DNA of 64,000 nucleotides from an uncultured Ectothiorhodospiraceae bacterium (GCA_947260005.1 CAMYOL010000026.1:1-64000); one strand, 5' to 3'; shown: positions 18,094 to 28,296, numbered from the stretch's first letter. Program-made: numbers and translations. Notes: generated from the sequence alone by a model not told the origin.

Positions 18094-18223
18094 CCTAGAT
18101 AAAATCGGGCGCTATAGTAGTGTATCTGAGACCAAAAATCTCGTTTTCTAGCAATTGTCGGAGAATATCGGCAGTATTCGTTAGAGCCTGACTCGTTATG
18201 GTAAATAAAACAAGGAGTTGGTC

Positions 18224-18717
18224 ATGAAACGTCATATGACGTTGAGCGTTCTGGCTGGAGTTGTGTTATTTGTATGGGGATTTATTTCCTGGGCTGTCTT
18301 GCCTTGGCATAGTGAAGTGGCATAGTGAAGTGGGATAGTGCAGTGGCATCAAAATTCACTGATGAAGCGTCAATATCCCAGGCCTTAAAAGCAAATGCGT
18401 CTGAAAAAGGCATTTATTTTTTACCTTTTTCTGAACAAGATCATGGGCGGAATCAGGTAGGTACGTTTGTCAGTGTTTTTAGCAAATGGCACGGATATGA
18501 ATATGGGCAAGATGATGGGCATCGGAATCATTAATAACATCCTCTCCGTATTTTTAGTTATTTCTATATTTACTTTTATCGCCGTGCAGGGATATCGAAC
18601 CAGGATGGGATTATATGTATTGGTTTTGCGACTCCGTATGTGGTGGTGAGTATTATCCATACAACGATTGATTGGACACTGGCCAGGCTGGCGATTTTGA
18701 AGTTTAGTAAGTCGTAG
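18224..18717 (+). pseudogene. decayed small membrane-protein gene
   Basis: Homologous-looking pieces run in successive frames. Frame A begins at 18224 (MKRHMTLSVLAGVVLF.., a membrane helix) and stops at 18325. A shifted frame continues AVASKFTDEASISQALKANA.. GIYFLPFSEQDHG. Another shift near the T run at about 18475 gives NGTDMNMGKMMGIGIINNIL. The tail GFATPYVVVSIIHTTIDWTL.. in a fourth frame ends at 18717, apparently after loss of a middle segment. At least three lesions are needed, so the gene is dead unless recoding occurs. The first lesion is a 13-bp tandem repeat. The intact form would be a three- to four-helix membrane protein of unknown role. Confidence 0.7.
18308..18346 (+). repeat. 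13-bp tandem triplication causing a frameshift
   Basis: Three units in a row: CATAGTGAAGTGG (18308), CATAGTGAAGTGG (18321) and GATAGTGCAGTGG (18334). One unit would keep the coding frame (WHSAVASK); the two extra units add 26 bases and create the TAG at 18323. Slipped-strand duplication is the simplest origin. Confidence 0.8.
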
Positions 18718-18759
18718 TATTTAGAAAATTTAGATCAGTTGAAATATTAGGTGAATAAC

Positions 18760-19122
18760 ATGGATATAACGCAATGGTTCGTGGACGGTGGTCAATTTAT
18801 GTATTTGATCTTGGTGGCCTTATTTGTCTCTATGAGTATTGTTATTGCCGCAGGGGCAAGTTGTCGTCCATCGGAGAAAAGCTCTTTTATGAAAATAGCA
18901 TTTTTTTTTATTTTTATCCCTGTTGTTGTTGGCGCATTAGGAAGCTATTTTTATTATGTTCAATTAATGACGGCTGTGCCGATGGCTGATGCTGATATGA
19001 AACAGGAAATTTATGATGCATCTATACCGATTGTACGAAGACCGGTGATCTTCGGGAGTTTATGTGGTTTATTGTTATTTGGAATATGGATTATAGGTTT
19101 AAAACTATGTAAAAATAAATAA
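18760..19122 (+). CDS. small membrane protein with ExbB/TolQ-like N-terminus
   Basis: 120 residues from the ATG at 18760 (TAGGTG lies 6-12 bases upstream; an upstream GTG at 18751 is less likely). Three predicted helices, at about 14-34, 43-66 and 95-115. The opening WFVDGGQFMYLILVALFVSM resembles the first helix of MotA/TolQ/ExbB proton-channel subunits, but the rest of the family core is missing and no ExbD partner is adjacent. Its relation to the broken membrane gene upstream is unknown. Confidence 0.55.
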   Translation: MDITQWFVDGGQFMYLILVALFVSMSIVIAAGASCRPSEKSSFMKIAFFFIFIPVVVGALGSYFYYVQLMTAVPMADADMKQEIYDASIPIVRRPVIFGSLCGLLLFGIWIIGLKLCKNK

Positions 19123-19178
19123 GGCGTATCGGTTTTTTTCATTAAAACTTATGCGGTTAGTTTAATGATGACGCCTTA
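19120..19178. terminator. bidirectional hairpin between convergent genes
   Basis: TAAGGCGT at 19120-19127 pairs with ACGCCTTA at 19171-19178, and inside it a second stem forms (CATTAAA.. with ..TTTAATG). A T run at 19133-19139 lies within the left side. The structure overlaps the last codons of the GGDEF-EAL gene on the minus strand. Confidence 0.5.
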
Positions 19179-22100
19179 GTATCATTCGGTTTCTGGTTAA
19201 GATTATTTTTAATAAATGACAGAAAAGCTTTCCGTTCGAGTGGTATGTTAAAAAGATAGCCTTGAAACATTTGACAATCTTTTTTAGATAAAAATGCGAG
19301 TTGTTCTTCAGTTTCCACGCCTTCGGCTACTACGTTCAAATCCAGATGCCGGGCCATTAGAATAATAGTTTCGACGATGATTGCATCACTCGAATTTTTG
19401 GTAATGTCTCGAACAAATTTATCGTTAATTTTTAATTGATCTAATGGTAATTGTTTTAAATAGGCTAATGAAGAATAACCTGTACCAAAATCGTCAATTG
19501 AGAAGCGAATGCCGATTTCCTTTAACGCATTCATCTTCATAATGGTATCTTCGATATTATCGATAACTACGCCCTCAGTAACTTCAAACATAAGATTATT
19601 TGAATTAACGCCAGTGGATTTAATCGTGTCTATTACACGCTGGACAAAATCTGGCTGTCGAAATTGACGTGGGCTTATGTTTATGGCAACCAGATCTAAA
19701 TTAAATTCTCTACAAAATTCACAGGTTTCTTTTATAATCCAGTCACCTAGCTCTAGGATGAGTCCTGTTTCTTCAGCAATAGGAATAAAATCAAGAGGGG
19801 AAACGATTCCACGAGTTGGATGTATCCAGCGTATTAAAGCCTCAGTCCCGGCCAGCTTACCAGCATGGTCTACTTGAGGTTGGTAATACATTTCAAACTC
19901 ATTATGGGCGATGGCATGACGGAGTTCTTTTTCCAGCAAAAGTCGATTATCTGCCGCTTTTTGAAATTCTTCATTATAGAATGTTATTGTATTTCGACCA
20001 TCTTCTTTAGCTCGATACATGGCTGTATCGGCCTGTTTAAGAATGTCAGTTACTGTAGTATTTTCCTCAGGAAATAATGTGATGCCAATGCTTGCGGTAA
20101 TGATATGTTCAAATCCTTTCAGGCGGTAAGGTTTGTTGATTTCGACTTGAATTTTCTTTGCAACATTTAGAGCCTGTTTCATTGCCTTGGTTTTATTGAT
20201 ATGTTGACCAACCAATAATACTACGAACTCATCGCCCCCTATCCTTGCTGCCATATCTTCTTTACGTAAAACATGTTTAATTCGCTTTGCAATTTGAACG
20301 AGCAGTTCATCACCTATCAGGTGCCCGAGAGAATCATTGAGTGTTTTAAAATTATCGAGATCAAGATAAAGCAGGCTGCCAAACATTTTTTGTCGTTTTG
20401 CAGTTTCAAAAATTCGATTGAGTGTTTCCTGCAAGAATCGACGATTTGCCAGTTCTGTTAATGGGTCGTAAAAAGCCAGTTTGCGAATTTTATGTTCAGA
20501 TTGAATGCGCTCGGAGTTGGTAATCACCTGAACAAAAAGATCTGAAATTTCACCACTAAATCTGATTTCATCAGTATACCAGTCTCTGGCTGATTCAGTC
20601 TGGTCAAATGAAATCACACCACGTAGTTGTCCAGCAATTCGAATTGGGCTGTTGAGTTGGGATAAAATCCCTTGTTTTTTAGCATATTCGATAATATCTG
20701 AAGATTTTTCATCATTAAGAATATTATTCATCGCAAAAGAACGATCTGATTCAAGTGCACGAAAATACTTAGGATGATCCTTAACGTTTAATACTAGATC
20801 ATCGGTGTGTGTATTAGTCATGCGATCATAATGGTCAACAACACGCATAATCTCATTTTTATCATCAAGCAACCATATACTGGAATGGGCTACGTTGAGT
20901 ACGTTCGCGGATGCTTCGTTGAGAATTTTGGCTGCTTCAATAATATCACCACTAAAAAGTGAATCGTTAAGAGTTAATTCAACTACGGCTGCATGCTGGT
21001 GTTCAACACGGATCGCCCATCTTTCCTTTGTTTCCTGTTGTTTAATTCGATAATTAATTTCATTTTGTAATTCCTGTGTACGATCTCGAACTCTCTCTTC
21101 AAGTTCATTTTGAGCTTCAAATAGTTTGCCCTGGACTTCGAGTAATTTATCACTTCGTTTATTAAACCAGTACGCTAATTGGCCAAACTCACCTTTATCA
21201 AGGCTCTCAAGTTTTTGATTATTAGTATCACCGTGTTCAGAAAAATAACGCAATTGCTTCGCTAAGCTTGAAATGGGTTTAACCAGGAATCTTTTAACTA
21301 TGAAAAGCATAATTATGAACGAGCACAACATTGCAAGTCCGATATAGAAAATTAAATTCTGATATATAGCATTGGATGTGCTCATAGCATTACTGTAGGG
21401 CATTACAGTAATAATTTTCCAATAGGTATTTGGCATGTCAATGATAGATGCATAGGCTGGTTCATTTAGTAAAAGGTCATATTGCAGGTAAAACTGCTGG
21501 TGATTTAGTTGGCTTGATTTGGTTGAATTATTTTTTTCAGTTAATTGCGTGGCGATCAGCCTGGCTTCATTAAAATTAATTTGGTAGCTTTCATTTTTGA
21601 TTTTTTCGGCCAACAAATTAGTGTTAGTGTGAGATTCATCCGTTAGTTGGAGCCTGTCATATATGGCTTTTAATACAGGTTCCATAAGAGGTTTATAATC
21701 AGAGTTTTTTTCTGAAAGTGTCATTATAGTTATAAAATTTTCAATGTGATGACCATATTTATCTTTACTAAATATCTTGGCCTGTTGTTCGTCAGGAAAG
21801 GTAAGAAATTTGCCGTTTCGATCAACTGCAAAGGCATAACCATCAAACGAGGTAGATGCCGTTGCAAAAATGGTACTTAATCCTTCGAGCTTTAAATCGA
21901 CTGTGGCGACACCATAAAATTCATTATCGCGAAACATTGGTACGGATACCGTCACCATTGGCTGGTATGAATATGGATCCATATAAGACCTTGACCAGAA
22001 AGATTGGCCTGAGGATAAATACTTTACTGGTACATACCATTCCTCATGATGGTATCCTGATCCGACAGGATTATTATAGTCATCATAATATTGAAGCGCG

Positions 22101-22501
22101 CCACTTTTATTCCTACCCCAAAAAAAACTATGACTCTCAATCTCTGTATTGTATTTATAAGGTGCGGGCCATATCCCTCCACCGGCAATAAAACTTTCAC
22201 TTCCTTTTACATCTAATACTTGCCTTATGATTTGTTTATTAATTTCATAATCTTTCGGTAGTGTTTCGCCAAGTTTAGCCAGTGACATTGCGAGTGATTC
22301 AGCATAGCTAACCTGATGTCCTAAGGTGGACACGATATTTTGAGCAGAGAGCGTGATTTGTTTATAGGCCTGTTTTTCTAATAAATTGCGACCGATAGTT
22401 GAGAAGACTCCAAATATCGCAAGAAATATAAAAATGAATGAAATTATAAAAACAGTTGGTATTTTAAATTGCAGGCTTCGCCAGATATTTAACATAAACA
22501 A
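19157..22501 (-). CDS. Cache-HAMP-GAF-GGDEF-EAL cyclic-di-GMP enzyme
   Basis: 1114 residues. TM helix about 14-36, a large periplasmic double-Cache-type sensor (features WYVPVKYLSSGQSFWSRSY, VATVDLKL), a second TM about 380-400, HAMP (KPISSLAKQL) and coiled coil, then a GAF-like domain (about 510-660). GGDEF follows with intact ARIGGDEFVVLL and an inhibitory-site RKED (RxxD) five residues before it. EAL has EALIRWIHP, an intact DDFGTGYSSLAYL and the GVETEEQ loop. Both activities look possible; the net direction is not predictable. Single gene, convergent with the small membrane protein and followed upstream by a long AT-rich gap. Confidence 0.9.
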   Translation of the reverse strand: MFMLNIWRSLQFKIPTVFIISFIFIFLAIFGVFSTIGRNLLEKQAYKQITLSAQNIVSTLGHQVSYAESLAMSLAKLGETLPKDYEINKQIIRQVLDVKGSESFIAGGGIWPAPYKYNTEIESHSFFWGRNKSGALQYYDDYNNPVGSGYHHEEWYVPVKYLSSGQSFWSRSYMDPYSYQPMVTVSVPMFRDNEFYGVATVDLKLEGLSTIFATASTSFDGYAFAVDRNGKFLTFPDEQQAKIFSKDKYGHHIENFITIMTLSEKNSDYKPLMEPVLKAIYDRLQLTDESHTNTNLLAEKIKNESYQINFNEARLIATQLTEKNNSTKSSQLNHQQFYLQYDLLLNEPAYASIIDMPNTYWKIITVMPYSNAMSTSNAIYQNLIFYIGLAMLCSFIIMLFIVKRFLVKPISSLAKQLRYFSEHGDTNNQKLESLDKGEFGQLAYWFNKRSDKLLEVQGKLFEAQNELEERVRDRTQELQNEINYRIKQQETKERWAIRVEHQHAAVVELTLNDSLFSGDIIEAAKILNEASANVLNVAHSSIWLLDDKNEIMRVVDHYDRMTNTHTDDLVLNVKDHPKYFRALESDRSFAMNNILNDEKSSDIIEYAKKQGILSQLNSPIRIAGQLRGVISFDQTESARDWYTDEIRFSGEISDLFVQVITNSERIQSEHKIRKLAFYDPLTELANRRFLQETLNRIFETAKRQKMFGSLLYLDLDNFKTLNDSLGHLIGDELLVQIAKRIKHVLRKEDMAARIGGDEFVVLLVGQHINKTKAMKQALNVAKKIQVEINKPYRLKGFEHIITASIGITLFPEENTTVTDILKQADTAMYRAKEDGRNTITFYNEEFQKAADNRLLLEKELRHAIAHNEFEMYYQPQVDHAGKLAGTEALIRWIHPTRGIVSPLDFIPIAEETGLILELGDWIIKETCEFCREFNLDLVAINISPRQFRQPDFVQRVIDTIKSTGVNSNNLMFEVTEGVVIDNIEDTIMKMNALKEIGIRFSIDDFGTGYSSLAYLKQLPLDQLKINDKFVRDITKNSSDAIIVETIILMARHLDLNVVAEGVETEEQLAFLSKKDCQMFQGYLFNIPLERKAFLSFIKNNLNQKPNDTKASSLN

Positions 22502-23281
22502 CTCATAGTTTTGATGTGGATATTGTCCGAACTGTCTGCAGCTGATTGTCCATAATCCTGATGCTAGTGCTGTTTATTGCATTATTATTAATAACGAATA
22601 TGAATTGTAGTTACCCATAAACATCACATAAATAATAACGTATTACTGCCAGAATACTAAACTATATTTTTAAAATGAGTATTTATTATTTGTATAAGTA
22701 TCAGAGAGTTGTAGTATTTTACTATTAGTTATTATTAATATAATAATGTATCAGACTGACTCCCATGTTAGTTCTACTGAATTATTGTGATTTTGAAACT
22801 ATAGATGAGAAAGTTTAAACAGAAGTCTAAAACAAAGCATAGTCTTTAATTGAAATCATACTTTATATATTATGTATGTAATTATTTTTTGAAATATCAT
22901 ATTCGATTTACAAATGTAAACGTATATTGGTTAGCTACTAATTTGTGAAGCCGACTATGTTGTCCCTGTTCAAAATAGTAGCTTTAACTAATATCTGATT
23001 TCTATTTCTATATTCTCATCCTATCTCCTGGATTATTTTGATTCATTTTTAATCACTTGTATATTGGAAAACCTGTTCGAGTTTAATATTAACATGATCA
23101 TTTATATTGTTTTTGTTCTGGTTGAGTAAGAACAACTTCACAGTTTTCAGAATTGACAGATGAATTTGACTTTAATCGCCATTGGTATTTGTATCAATTT
23201 TTAGCAATACACTATAATTATTTCAGGGGGAATATTTTTTTATTTCACTTTTGAAATAGCCTTACAATACTGGAGCCGCTA
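22502..23281. other. 780-base AT-rich intergenic region upstream of rpfF
   Basis: No reading frame, RNA gene or strong hairpin was recognised. It lies between the divergent starts of the Cache-GGDEF-EAL gene and rpfF, so it carries both promoters. A TGGAGCC ribosome-binding stretch precedes the rpfF ATG. The unusual length and AT-richness suggest extended regulation or a lost gene. Confidence 0.5.
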
Positions 23282-24172
23282 ATGAAGACGTTAATGAACC
23301 AACCCTTATCAAGCTTTAATGATCATTTTAACACCAACTATGAGCATATGGACCTTAATTTTCAGGCTGAATCTCAGTCATTATGGTTAAGAATGCATGC
23401 TAGCCCTCGACCTTGTTTTACACACGAATTACTTTCAGATATTCAGAGCTTATTTAAGCAATTCTATGCTATGCCAAGCAAAAACAATCCCGTTAAATAT
23501 CTGGTTGCCGCTTCTGGTGTGCCGGAGGTATTTAATCTTGGTGGTGATTTGAACAGATTTAATAAGTTGATAAATGATAATGATCGTGAAGGCCTGAATG
23601 CATACGCTCTTCAATGTGTCGATGTTGTGTATGAATGTTCACAACTTGTCAATCATGGTATTACCCCCATCGCATTGATTCAAGGAGCTGCCCTGGGTGG
23701 TGGTTTTGAGGCTGCATTAGCCTGTAAGGTTATAGTGGCAGAAAAGAGTTCGCAAATCGGTTTTCCTGAGATATTGTTTAACCTTTTTCCAGGAATGGGA
23801 GCATATTCATTCTTAAGCCGCCGCGTTACCCCAAATGTCGCGGAGAAGATAATTAGTTCTGGACGGATGTACAGTGGTGAAGAACTGTATGCTATGGGTA
23901 TTGTTGATGTGCTGGCTGAGGATGGTGAAGGTGAGAATGCAGTTAATCGCTATATAAAGCAAAACCAATCAAGAAGGACAAGTCATCTGGCTATGCAACA
24001 GGCATTTATTCAGGTTAATCCGGTAACCTTAAATGAAATGCAAGCGATTTCTGATATTTGGGTGGATACTGCCATGGAATTGGATGAACGCTCATTGAGA
24101 ATTATGCAACGATTAGTTCGAGCACAGGGTAAAAAAGTGGCCGTTCAAACCGATGAAGGTCAGGTAGCCTAG
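23282..24172 (+). CDS. rpfF: DSF synthase RpfF (crotonase family)
   Basis: 296 residues. A crotonase-fold enzyme that makes diffusible signal factor (cis-2-unsaturated fatty acids) from acyl-ACP by combined dehydratase and thioesterase action. Strong family signatures: VFNLGGDLNRF (oxyanion loop), QGAALGGGFEAAL with Glu143, and FPEILFNLFPGMGAYSFL with Glu163, the two catalytic glutamates equivalent to Glu141/Glu161 in Xanthomonas. The ending IWVDTAMELDERSLRIMQRLVRAQ is also RpfF-specific. It is convergent with rpfC, the stops overlapping by 4 bases (24169-24172), as in the classic rpf locus. Confidence 0.92.
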   Translation: MKTLMNQPLSSFNDHFNTNYEHMDLNFQAESQSLWLRMHASPRPCFTHELLSDIQSLFKQFYAMPSKNNPVKYLVAASGVPEVFNLGGDLNRFNKLINDNDREGLNAYALQCVDVVYECSQLVNHGITPIALIQGAALGGGFEAALACKVIVAEKSSQIGFPEILFNLFPGMGAYSFLSRRVTPNVAEKIISSGRMYSGEELYAMGIVDVLAEDGEGENAVNRYIKQNQSRRTSHLAMQQAFIQVNPVTLNEMQAISDIWVDTAMELDERSLRIMQRLVRAQGKKVAVQTDEGQVA

Positions 24173-26724
24173 TCACGTTTTTGGTTGGAGTCTACCTGGT
24201 GGGCCTGGTGCCATAAGGCATATTGAGTGCGTAAAAAGTCTTTACGAATCTGATTTAAATGTTGTGTTGCGTTTTGTTTATATTCAGTTTCGGAAAGTTT
24301 TTGTGCCTGCATACAAACTTTATAGAGTTTGACGGCACCGACTGAGCCGGCGTTACCCTTGAAGGCATGAGCTGCTTCGGTAAATTCATGGTATTGATCA
24401 TGTGTACTATTATCGAGCCGTAATAACAACGCATTACCATCTTTGACAAAACCCTGGATGAGATCGAATAAAAAGGTGTTATTTTCGTCAAGCATTTTTA
24501 AATCGTTAATAACATCCGGATTTAGGATGTCACTGGAGTCGGGTGTCTCGATGTTAGGCTGTCGAATATTGGCCGGTATAATGGACATTTTTTCGCCATC
24601 TGTTTTTTCCCGTTGATTGGGTTCAATAGTGGCGATCGTGTCCAGTAATGTGTGAGAACGTATTGGTTTAGTCAAATAGACATCAACTCCAACTTCTTTA
24701 CATTGTTGTACCGCCTCGGTTGTTGCATTAGCGGTGAGCATTACGAATGGCATGGTATTCTTCGGGTACATAAAACGGAAAAGTTTAATTGCCTGTAAGC
24801 CACCCATCACGGGCATATGCATGTCGATAATACATATATCAAAGGTTTCTTTTTCGAGTGCATCCAAAGCCCTTTCACCGTTTTCCACGACAGCCACTGT
24901 ATGTCCACCATGCTCAAGAATACGACGTATTACTCGTTGGTTGGTTTCATTGTCATCGGCAAGTAAAATATGATATTGCTTGACCATTTTGCTATGCATG
25001 AAGTAACTACTGAAATCTTCGACATTGTTGTCATGGGCCCCGAGTAATGGCGAGGCGTGAATGGCGTTAAAAAGTAGAGATTTATTGACTGGATTATTGA
25101 AGATAAAGTTAAAACCAGTATTTAGTAATTTACTATGAGTTGATTCATCCAGATTATTGGCCAGTAAAACTAAAACTATATTATTTAATTCTGGTCTGGT
25201 GCGAATTGATTGAACAAATTGTAAGGCATCAATATCTATTAAAGGTTTGGATATTATAATGGCATGGAATGGATCGTGTTCGGATGCGGCATGTGTAAGC
25301 ATTTTGAATGCATCACTGGCTGAGTCAGTATCGATTAAATCTGTTCCCCAACCATCTAAGCAATCGATCAAATCGATCAGGACATTATCTTTATTAGCAA
25401 TAGCTAGAATTTTTGCGGTAGATAAATCTTTATTTTTATCGATATCAACTTCTTGGCGTGTAAAGGGTAAGGTAAACCAGAAGGTCGAGCCATTTTCAGG
25501 CTCACTGGATACACCAATGGTGCCATCGAGCAATTCTACAATCTCTTTTGCAATGGCAGTACCCAAACCGGTGCCGCCATGCCGACGTGTTTCTGAATCA
25601 TCAGCCTGGGTAAATCGGTTAAAAATAGATTTCTGGTCGACTTTAGAAATACCACAGCCCGTGTCGATGACTTCAAAAAGAATATAACATTCATCTTCAG
25701 AACTTTCTTTTAATGAAACCCGGACATGTACCCCACCAAAATCAGTATATTTGATGGCATTGCCAATCAAGTTAATTAGTATTTGTCGAAGATGATCGGC
25801 ATCACCAATAAGCTGATACGGTATGTCAGGTTCAACCTGTAGATTGAGAGATAAGCCTTTTTGTTTCGCATGATGAGTCAACATGCGCGTAGTAATATTC
25901 AGTAGGTGGTGGAGATCAAATTCTATTTTGTTACGGGTTATTTTCCCTTCTTCAATTTTTGACAGATCTAATATACTTTCTATGAGTGATAATAATGCAT
26001 TTATTGAGTAATCGATGGTATCAGCGTACTCTTTTTGTTCAGTAGTCAGCACGGTATTTTTTAGTAAATCACTTGAGCCAGTAATACCGCTTAATGGTGT
26101 GCGCAATTCGTGACTCATGTTGGCCAGAAACTGACTCTTGGCCTTGTTTGCGATTTCAGCATTTTGAACTGCTTCGGTTAATCTTCTTAATAACGTCGAA
26201 GCATAGAGGGGTAGTAAAATTAGCCCACCTACCATACCCGAAAATAGAATAGGGTAAGTCTGCCAAAATGGACTTGTTAGAAACACAGCAACAAATCCAG
26301 CAATACTTAATATGCTGCCAATTGCCAGGTGTTTAATACCAAAACGAAACCCATACCCAAAAGACAGCCAAAGAAATAATGGGTATAAAGCGGCACCAAC
26401 TTCATCCCCAAGGTACATCGCATAGGATAGTGCCAATACATCAATGATATTGCTAATGATATAACGTAATGTATTTTTAATGGGCTGCAGATAAATCCAG
26501 CCGAGAATAAAAATACCGGCAATCGCGTAAAGAATAACTTCCGCGGTCATGTAATATATAATTTTAGAAGGATCGGAATGAAGCAGGATGGTTAAAATAA
26601 ATATAACAGGACCAAAGGCAAGACGAATAAATGCCTGTTCGTGTTCACGCCCCGGGCTTTTACTTAGCCGCTTAAAGAATGAGCGCGGGTGAAAATGACT
26701 TAAGATAGATCCTGCTGCAGGCAT
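24169..26724 (-). CDS. rpfC: RpfC-type hybrid sensor kinase for DSF
   Basis: 851 residues. A short cytosolic N-terminus then about five membrane helices (residues 32-180) with little periplasmic loop, as in RpfC. HisKA with H205 (ANMSHELRTPLSG), HATPase (GTGLGTAIAKEIVELLDG), a degenerate receiver-like domain (about 440-560) lacking the phospho-acceptor Asp (IIISKPLID), a full receiver (ILLADDNETNQ.., acceptor in CIIDMHMP), and a C-terminal HPt domain (AHAFKGNAGSVGA). The extra dead receiver is unusual. The start overlaps rpfG by 25 bases; the end overlaps rpfF by 4. It senses DSF and phosphorylates RpfG. Confidence 0.9.
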   Translation of the reverse strand: MPAAGSILSHFHPRSFFKRLSKSPGREHEQAFIRLAFGPVIFILTILLHSDPSKIIYYMTAEVILYAIAGIFILGWIYLQPIKNTLRYIISNIIDVLALSYAMYLGDEVGAALYPLFLWLSFGYGFRFGIKHLAIGSILSIAGFVAVFLTSPFWQTYPILFSGMVGGLILLPLYASTLLRRLTEAVQNAEIANKAKSQFLANMSHELRTPLSGITGSSDLLKNTVLTTEQKEYADTIDYSINALLSLIESILDLSKIEEGKITRNKIEFDLHHLLNITTRMLTHHAKQKGLSLNLQVEPDIPYQLIGDADHLRQILINLIGNAIKYTDFGGVHVRVSLKESSEDECYILFEVIDTGCGISKVDQKSIFNRFTQADDSETRRHGGTGLGTAIAKEIVELLDGTIGVSSEPENGSTFWFTLPFTRQEVDIDKNKDLSTAKILAIANKDNVLIDLIDCLDGWGTDLIDTDSASDAFKMLTHAASEHDPFHAIIISKPLIDIDALQFVQSIRTRPELNNIVLVLLANNLDESTHSKLLNTGFNFIFNNPVNKSLLFNAIHASPLLGAHDNNVEDFSSYFMHSKMVKQYHILLADDNETNQRVIRRILEHGGHTVAVVENGERALDALEKETFDICIIDMHMPVMGGLQAIKLFRFMYPKNTMPFVMLTANATTEAVQQCKEVGVDVYLTKPIRSHTLLDTIATIEPNQREKTDGEKMSIIPANIRQPNIETPDSSDILNPDVINDLKMLDENNTFLFDLIQGFVKDGNALLLRLDNSTHDQYHEFTEAAHAFKGNAGSVGAVKLYKVCMQAQKLSETEYKQNATQHLNQIRKDFLRTQYALWHQAHQVDSNQKRD

Positions 26725-27800
26725 AAATTCGGTTCTTCTTTGTTATGCTGAGAAATTTCGTTCAATGCACAATAGATATATTTCACTCTATCGAGATTAT
26801 CAATAAAAACATCGACACAATCCGGATCAAACTGTTTTCCACGTTGTGTCTGGATGAAAGTAATAGCGTCATTGATCGACCAAGCTTCTTTGTAGGGGCG
26901 TACAGAAGTCAGTGCATCGAACACATCGGCAATAGCAACAATGCGCGCTTCGATAGGAATTTCTTCACCACGCATAGCATAAGGGTAACCAAGTCCATTG
27001 AAGTGTTCGTGATGACCTAAGGCAATGCTTGCGCCAGCTTGCAAATATTTAGATGGGCTATCTTTTAAAATCTCGTAACCAATTAAGGTATGCGATTTCA
27101 TCGTATCAAATTCATCATTTGTTAAACGACCTTGTTTTAATAAAATCGAATCAGAAATACCTATTTTACCCAGATCATGCATCGGAGAGGCTTGTTCAAT
27201 AAGATCACAATGTCGTTCATCCAGGCCGATGAGTTCTGCAATCAGACGAGAATATTTTGCAATACGTAGAATATGGTTTCCAGTTTCTTCGTCCCGATAT
27301 TCCCCCGCACGAGCAAGACGGAGCAAGGTCTCGCGCTCACGTTCCGCGATGGCATTGGTTGAGTGTGTGACTTTATGCTGCAGGACGTAATTTCGTTTTT
27401 CGAGCATTAGTTGTGATGTTCGTAAGGTGAGCAAGTTTTTACATCGTGCCCGGCATTCGTGATGGTCGATGGGTTTGGATAGGAAATCACTCGCCCCTGC
27501 ATCAAGTGCTTTATAGCGGATGTCCTGTTCATCATAAGCCGTGATCATAATAACCGGAATAGAATCGCACCCCTTAGAACGACGAAATAATTTTATAAAC
27601 TCAATGCCGTTAATTTCTGGCATTTTATAGTCAATCAAGACCATGTCAGGTGTATTGTATTGAACCCAGTTCAGTGCTTCAGTTGATTGATCAAAGGTTG
27701 TGACTTGTATAGGTTCAGTTGAAAAATCGAGTGATTTCACTAATTGGGCAAGCAATTTTAGTGTCGTGCTTTGGTCATCAATGATGATAATACTGGCCAT
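26700..27800 (-). CDS. rpfG: RpfG, receiver-HD-GYP cyclic-di-GMP phosphodiesterase
   Basis: 366 residues. Receiver domain residues 1-125 with acceptor D57 (MVLIDYKMPEING) and K109. HD-GYP domain about 155-345 with H208-D209 (MHDLGKIGI), HHEHFNGLGYP containing G271-Y272-P273, and distal metal ligands; all key residues are intact, so c-di-GMP hydrolysis is expected. First gene of rpfG-rpfC (overlap 25 bases). In the known pathway DSF binding to RpfC activates RpfG, lowering c-di-GMP. Here it sits among four GGDEF proteins. Confidence 0.92.
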   Translation of the reverse strand: MASIIIIDDQSTTLKLLAQLVKSLDFSTEPIQVTTFDQSTEALNWVQYNTPDMVLIDYKMPEINGIEFIKLFRRSKGCDSIPVIMITAYDEQDIRYKALDAGASDFLSKPIDHHECRARCKNLLTLRTSQLMLEKRNYVLQHKVTHSTNAIAERERETLLRLARAGEYRDEETGNHILRIAKYSRLIAELIGLDERHCDLIEQASPMHDLGKIGISDSILLKQGRLTNDEFDTMKSHTLIGYEILKDSPSKYLQAGASIALGHHEHFNGLGYPYAMRGEEIPIEARIVAIADVFDALTSVRPYKEAWSINDAITFIQTQRGKQFDPDCVDVFIDNLDRVKYIYCALNEISQHNKEEPNLCLQQDLS

Positions 27801-28296
27801 CGGTATTTCTCATTTATTGTTCATAGATATAGGGGGTAGCTTAAAAATATAGCACATGAACCCACGCTGACAGCCATTTGCAGCCAAAATATTGAAAATG
27901 GCATATTATCCATTTTACCTTATAAATTAAACATTACCTATTGTTAACTAAGCATATATACCTATTTATATGGAATAACGTCACATCCAGAACAAATAAA
28001 CTGTGACCTAGGTATATAAAAGTCATACATAAACCAGATAAAAGTGTGGATAAGTATATAAGCCGTCTCTAATATTGCGGTCATACATTTAGAGACATAA
28101 ACTTGATTATTGGGCAATGACAAGCGGTAAATTGGCTCACTCGAAGTGATATAGATCATCTACATCGTGTTTACGTGGAACCTGTATTGAAGTACATGTT
28201 CTATTCATGGTTGAGCTAAAAAGTCTTCAATTACAGACAGTATATTTAGTTATGTATTGCAAATCATTAATTCATAAAAAAGGGAATTAACAGATC
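27801..28296. other. intergenic region between rpfG and the P-type ATPase remnant
   Basis: About 500 AT-rich bases between divergent genes. It holds a small dyad TCACTCGAAGTGA (about 28138-28150) and presumably the two promoters. No CueR-type operator dyad and no gene was recognised; the 65-codon minus-strand frame here has no coding signal. Confidence 0.45.

Noticed and set aside
22502-23281. possible riboswitch (for example c-di-GMP class) upstream of rpfF
   Set aside because: No conserved GEMM-type core or paired stem arrangement was found by eye.
27962-28159. 65-codon minus-strand frame between rpfG and the ATPase
   Set aside because: AT-rich random translation with no conserved feature.
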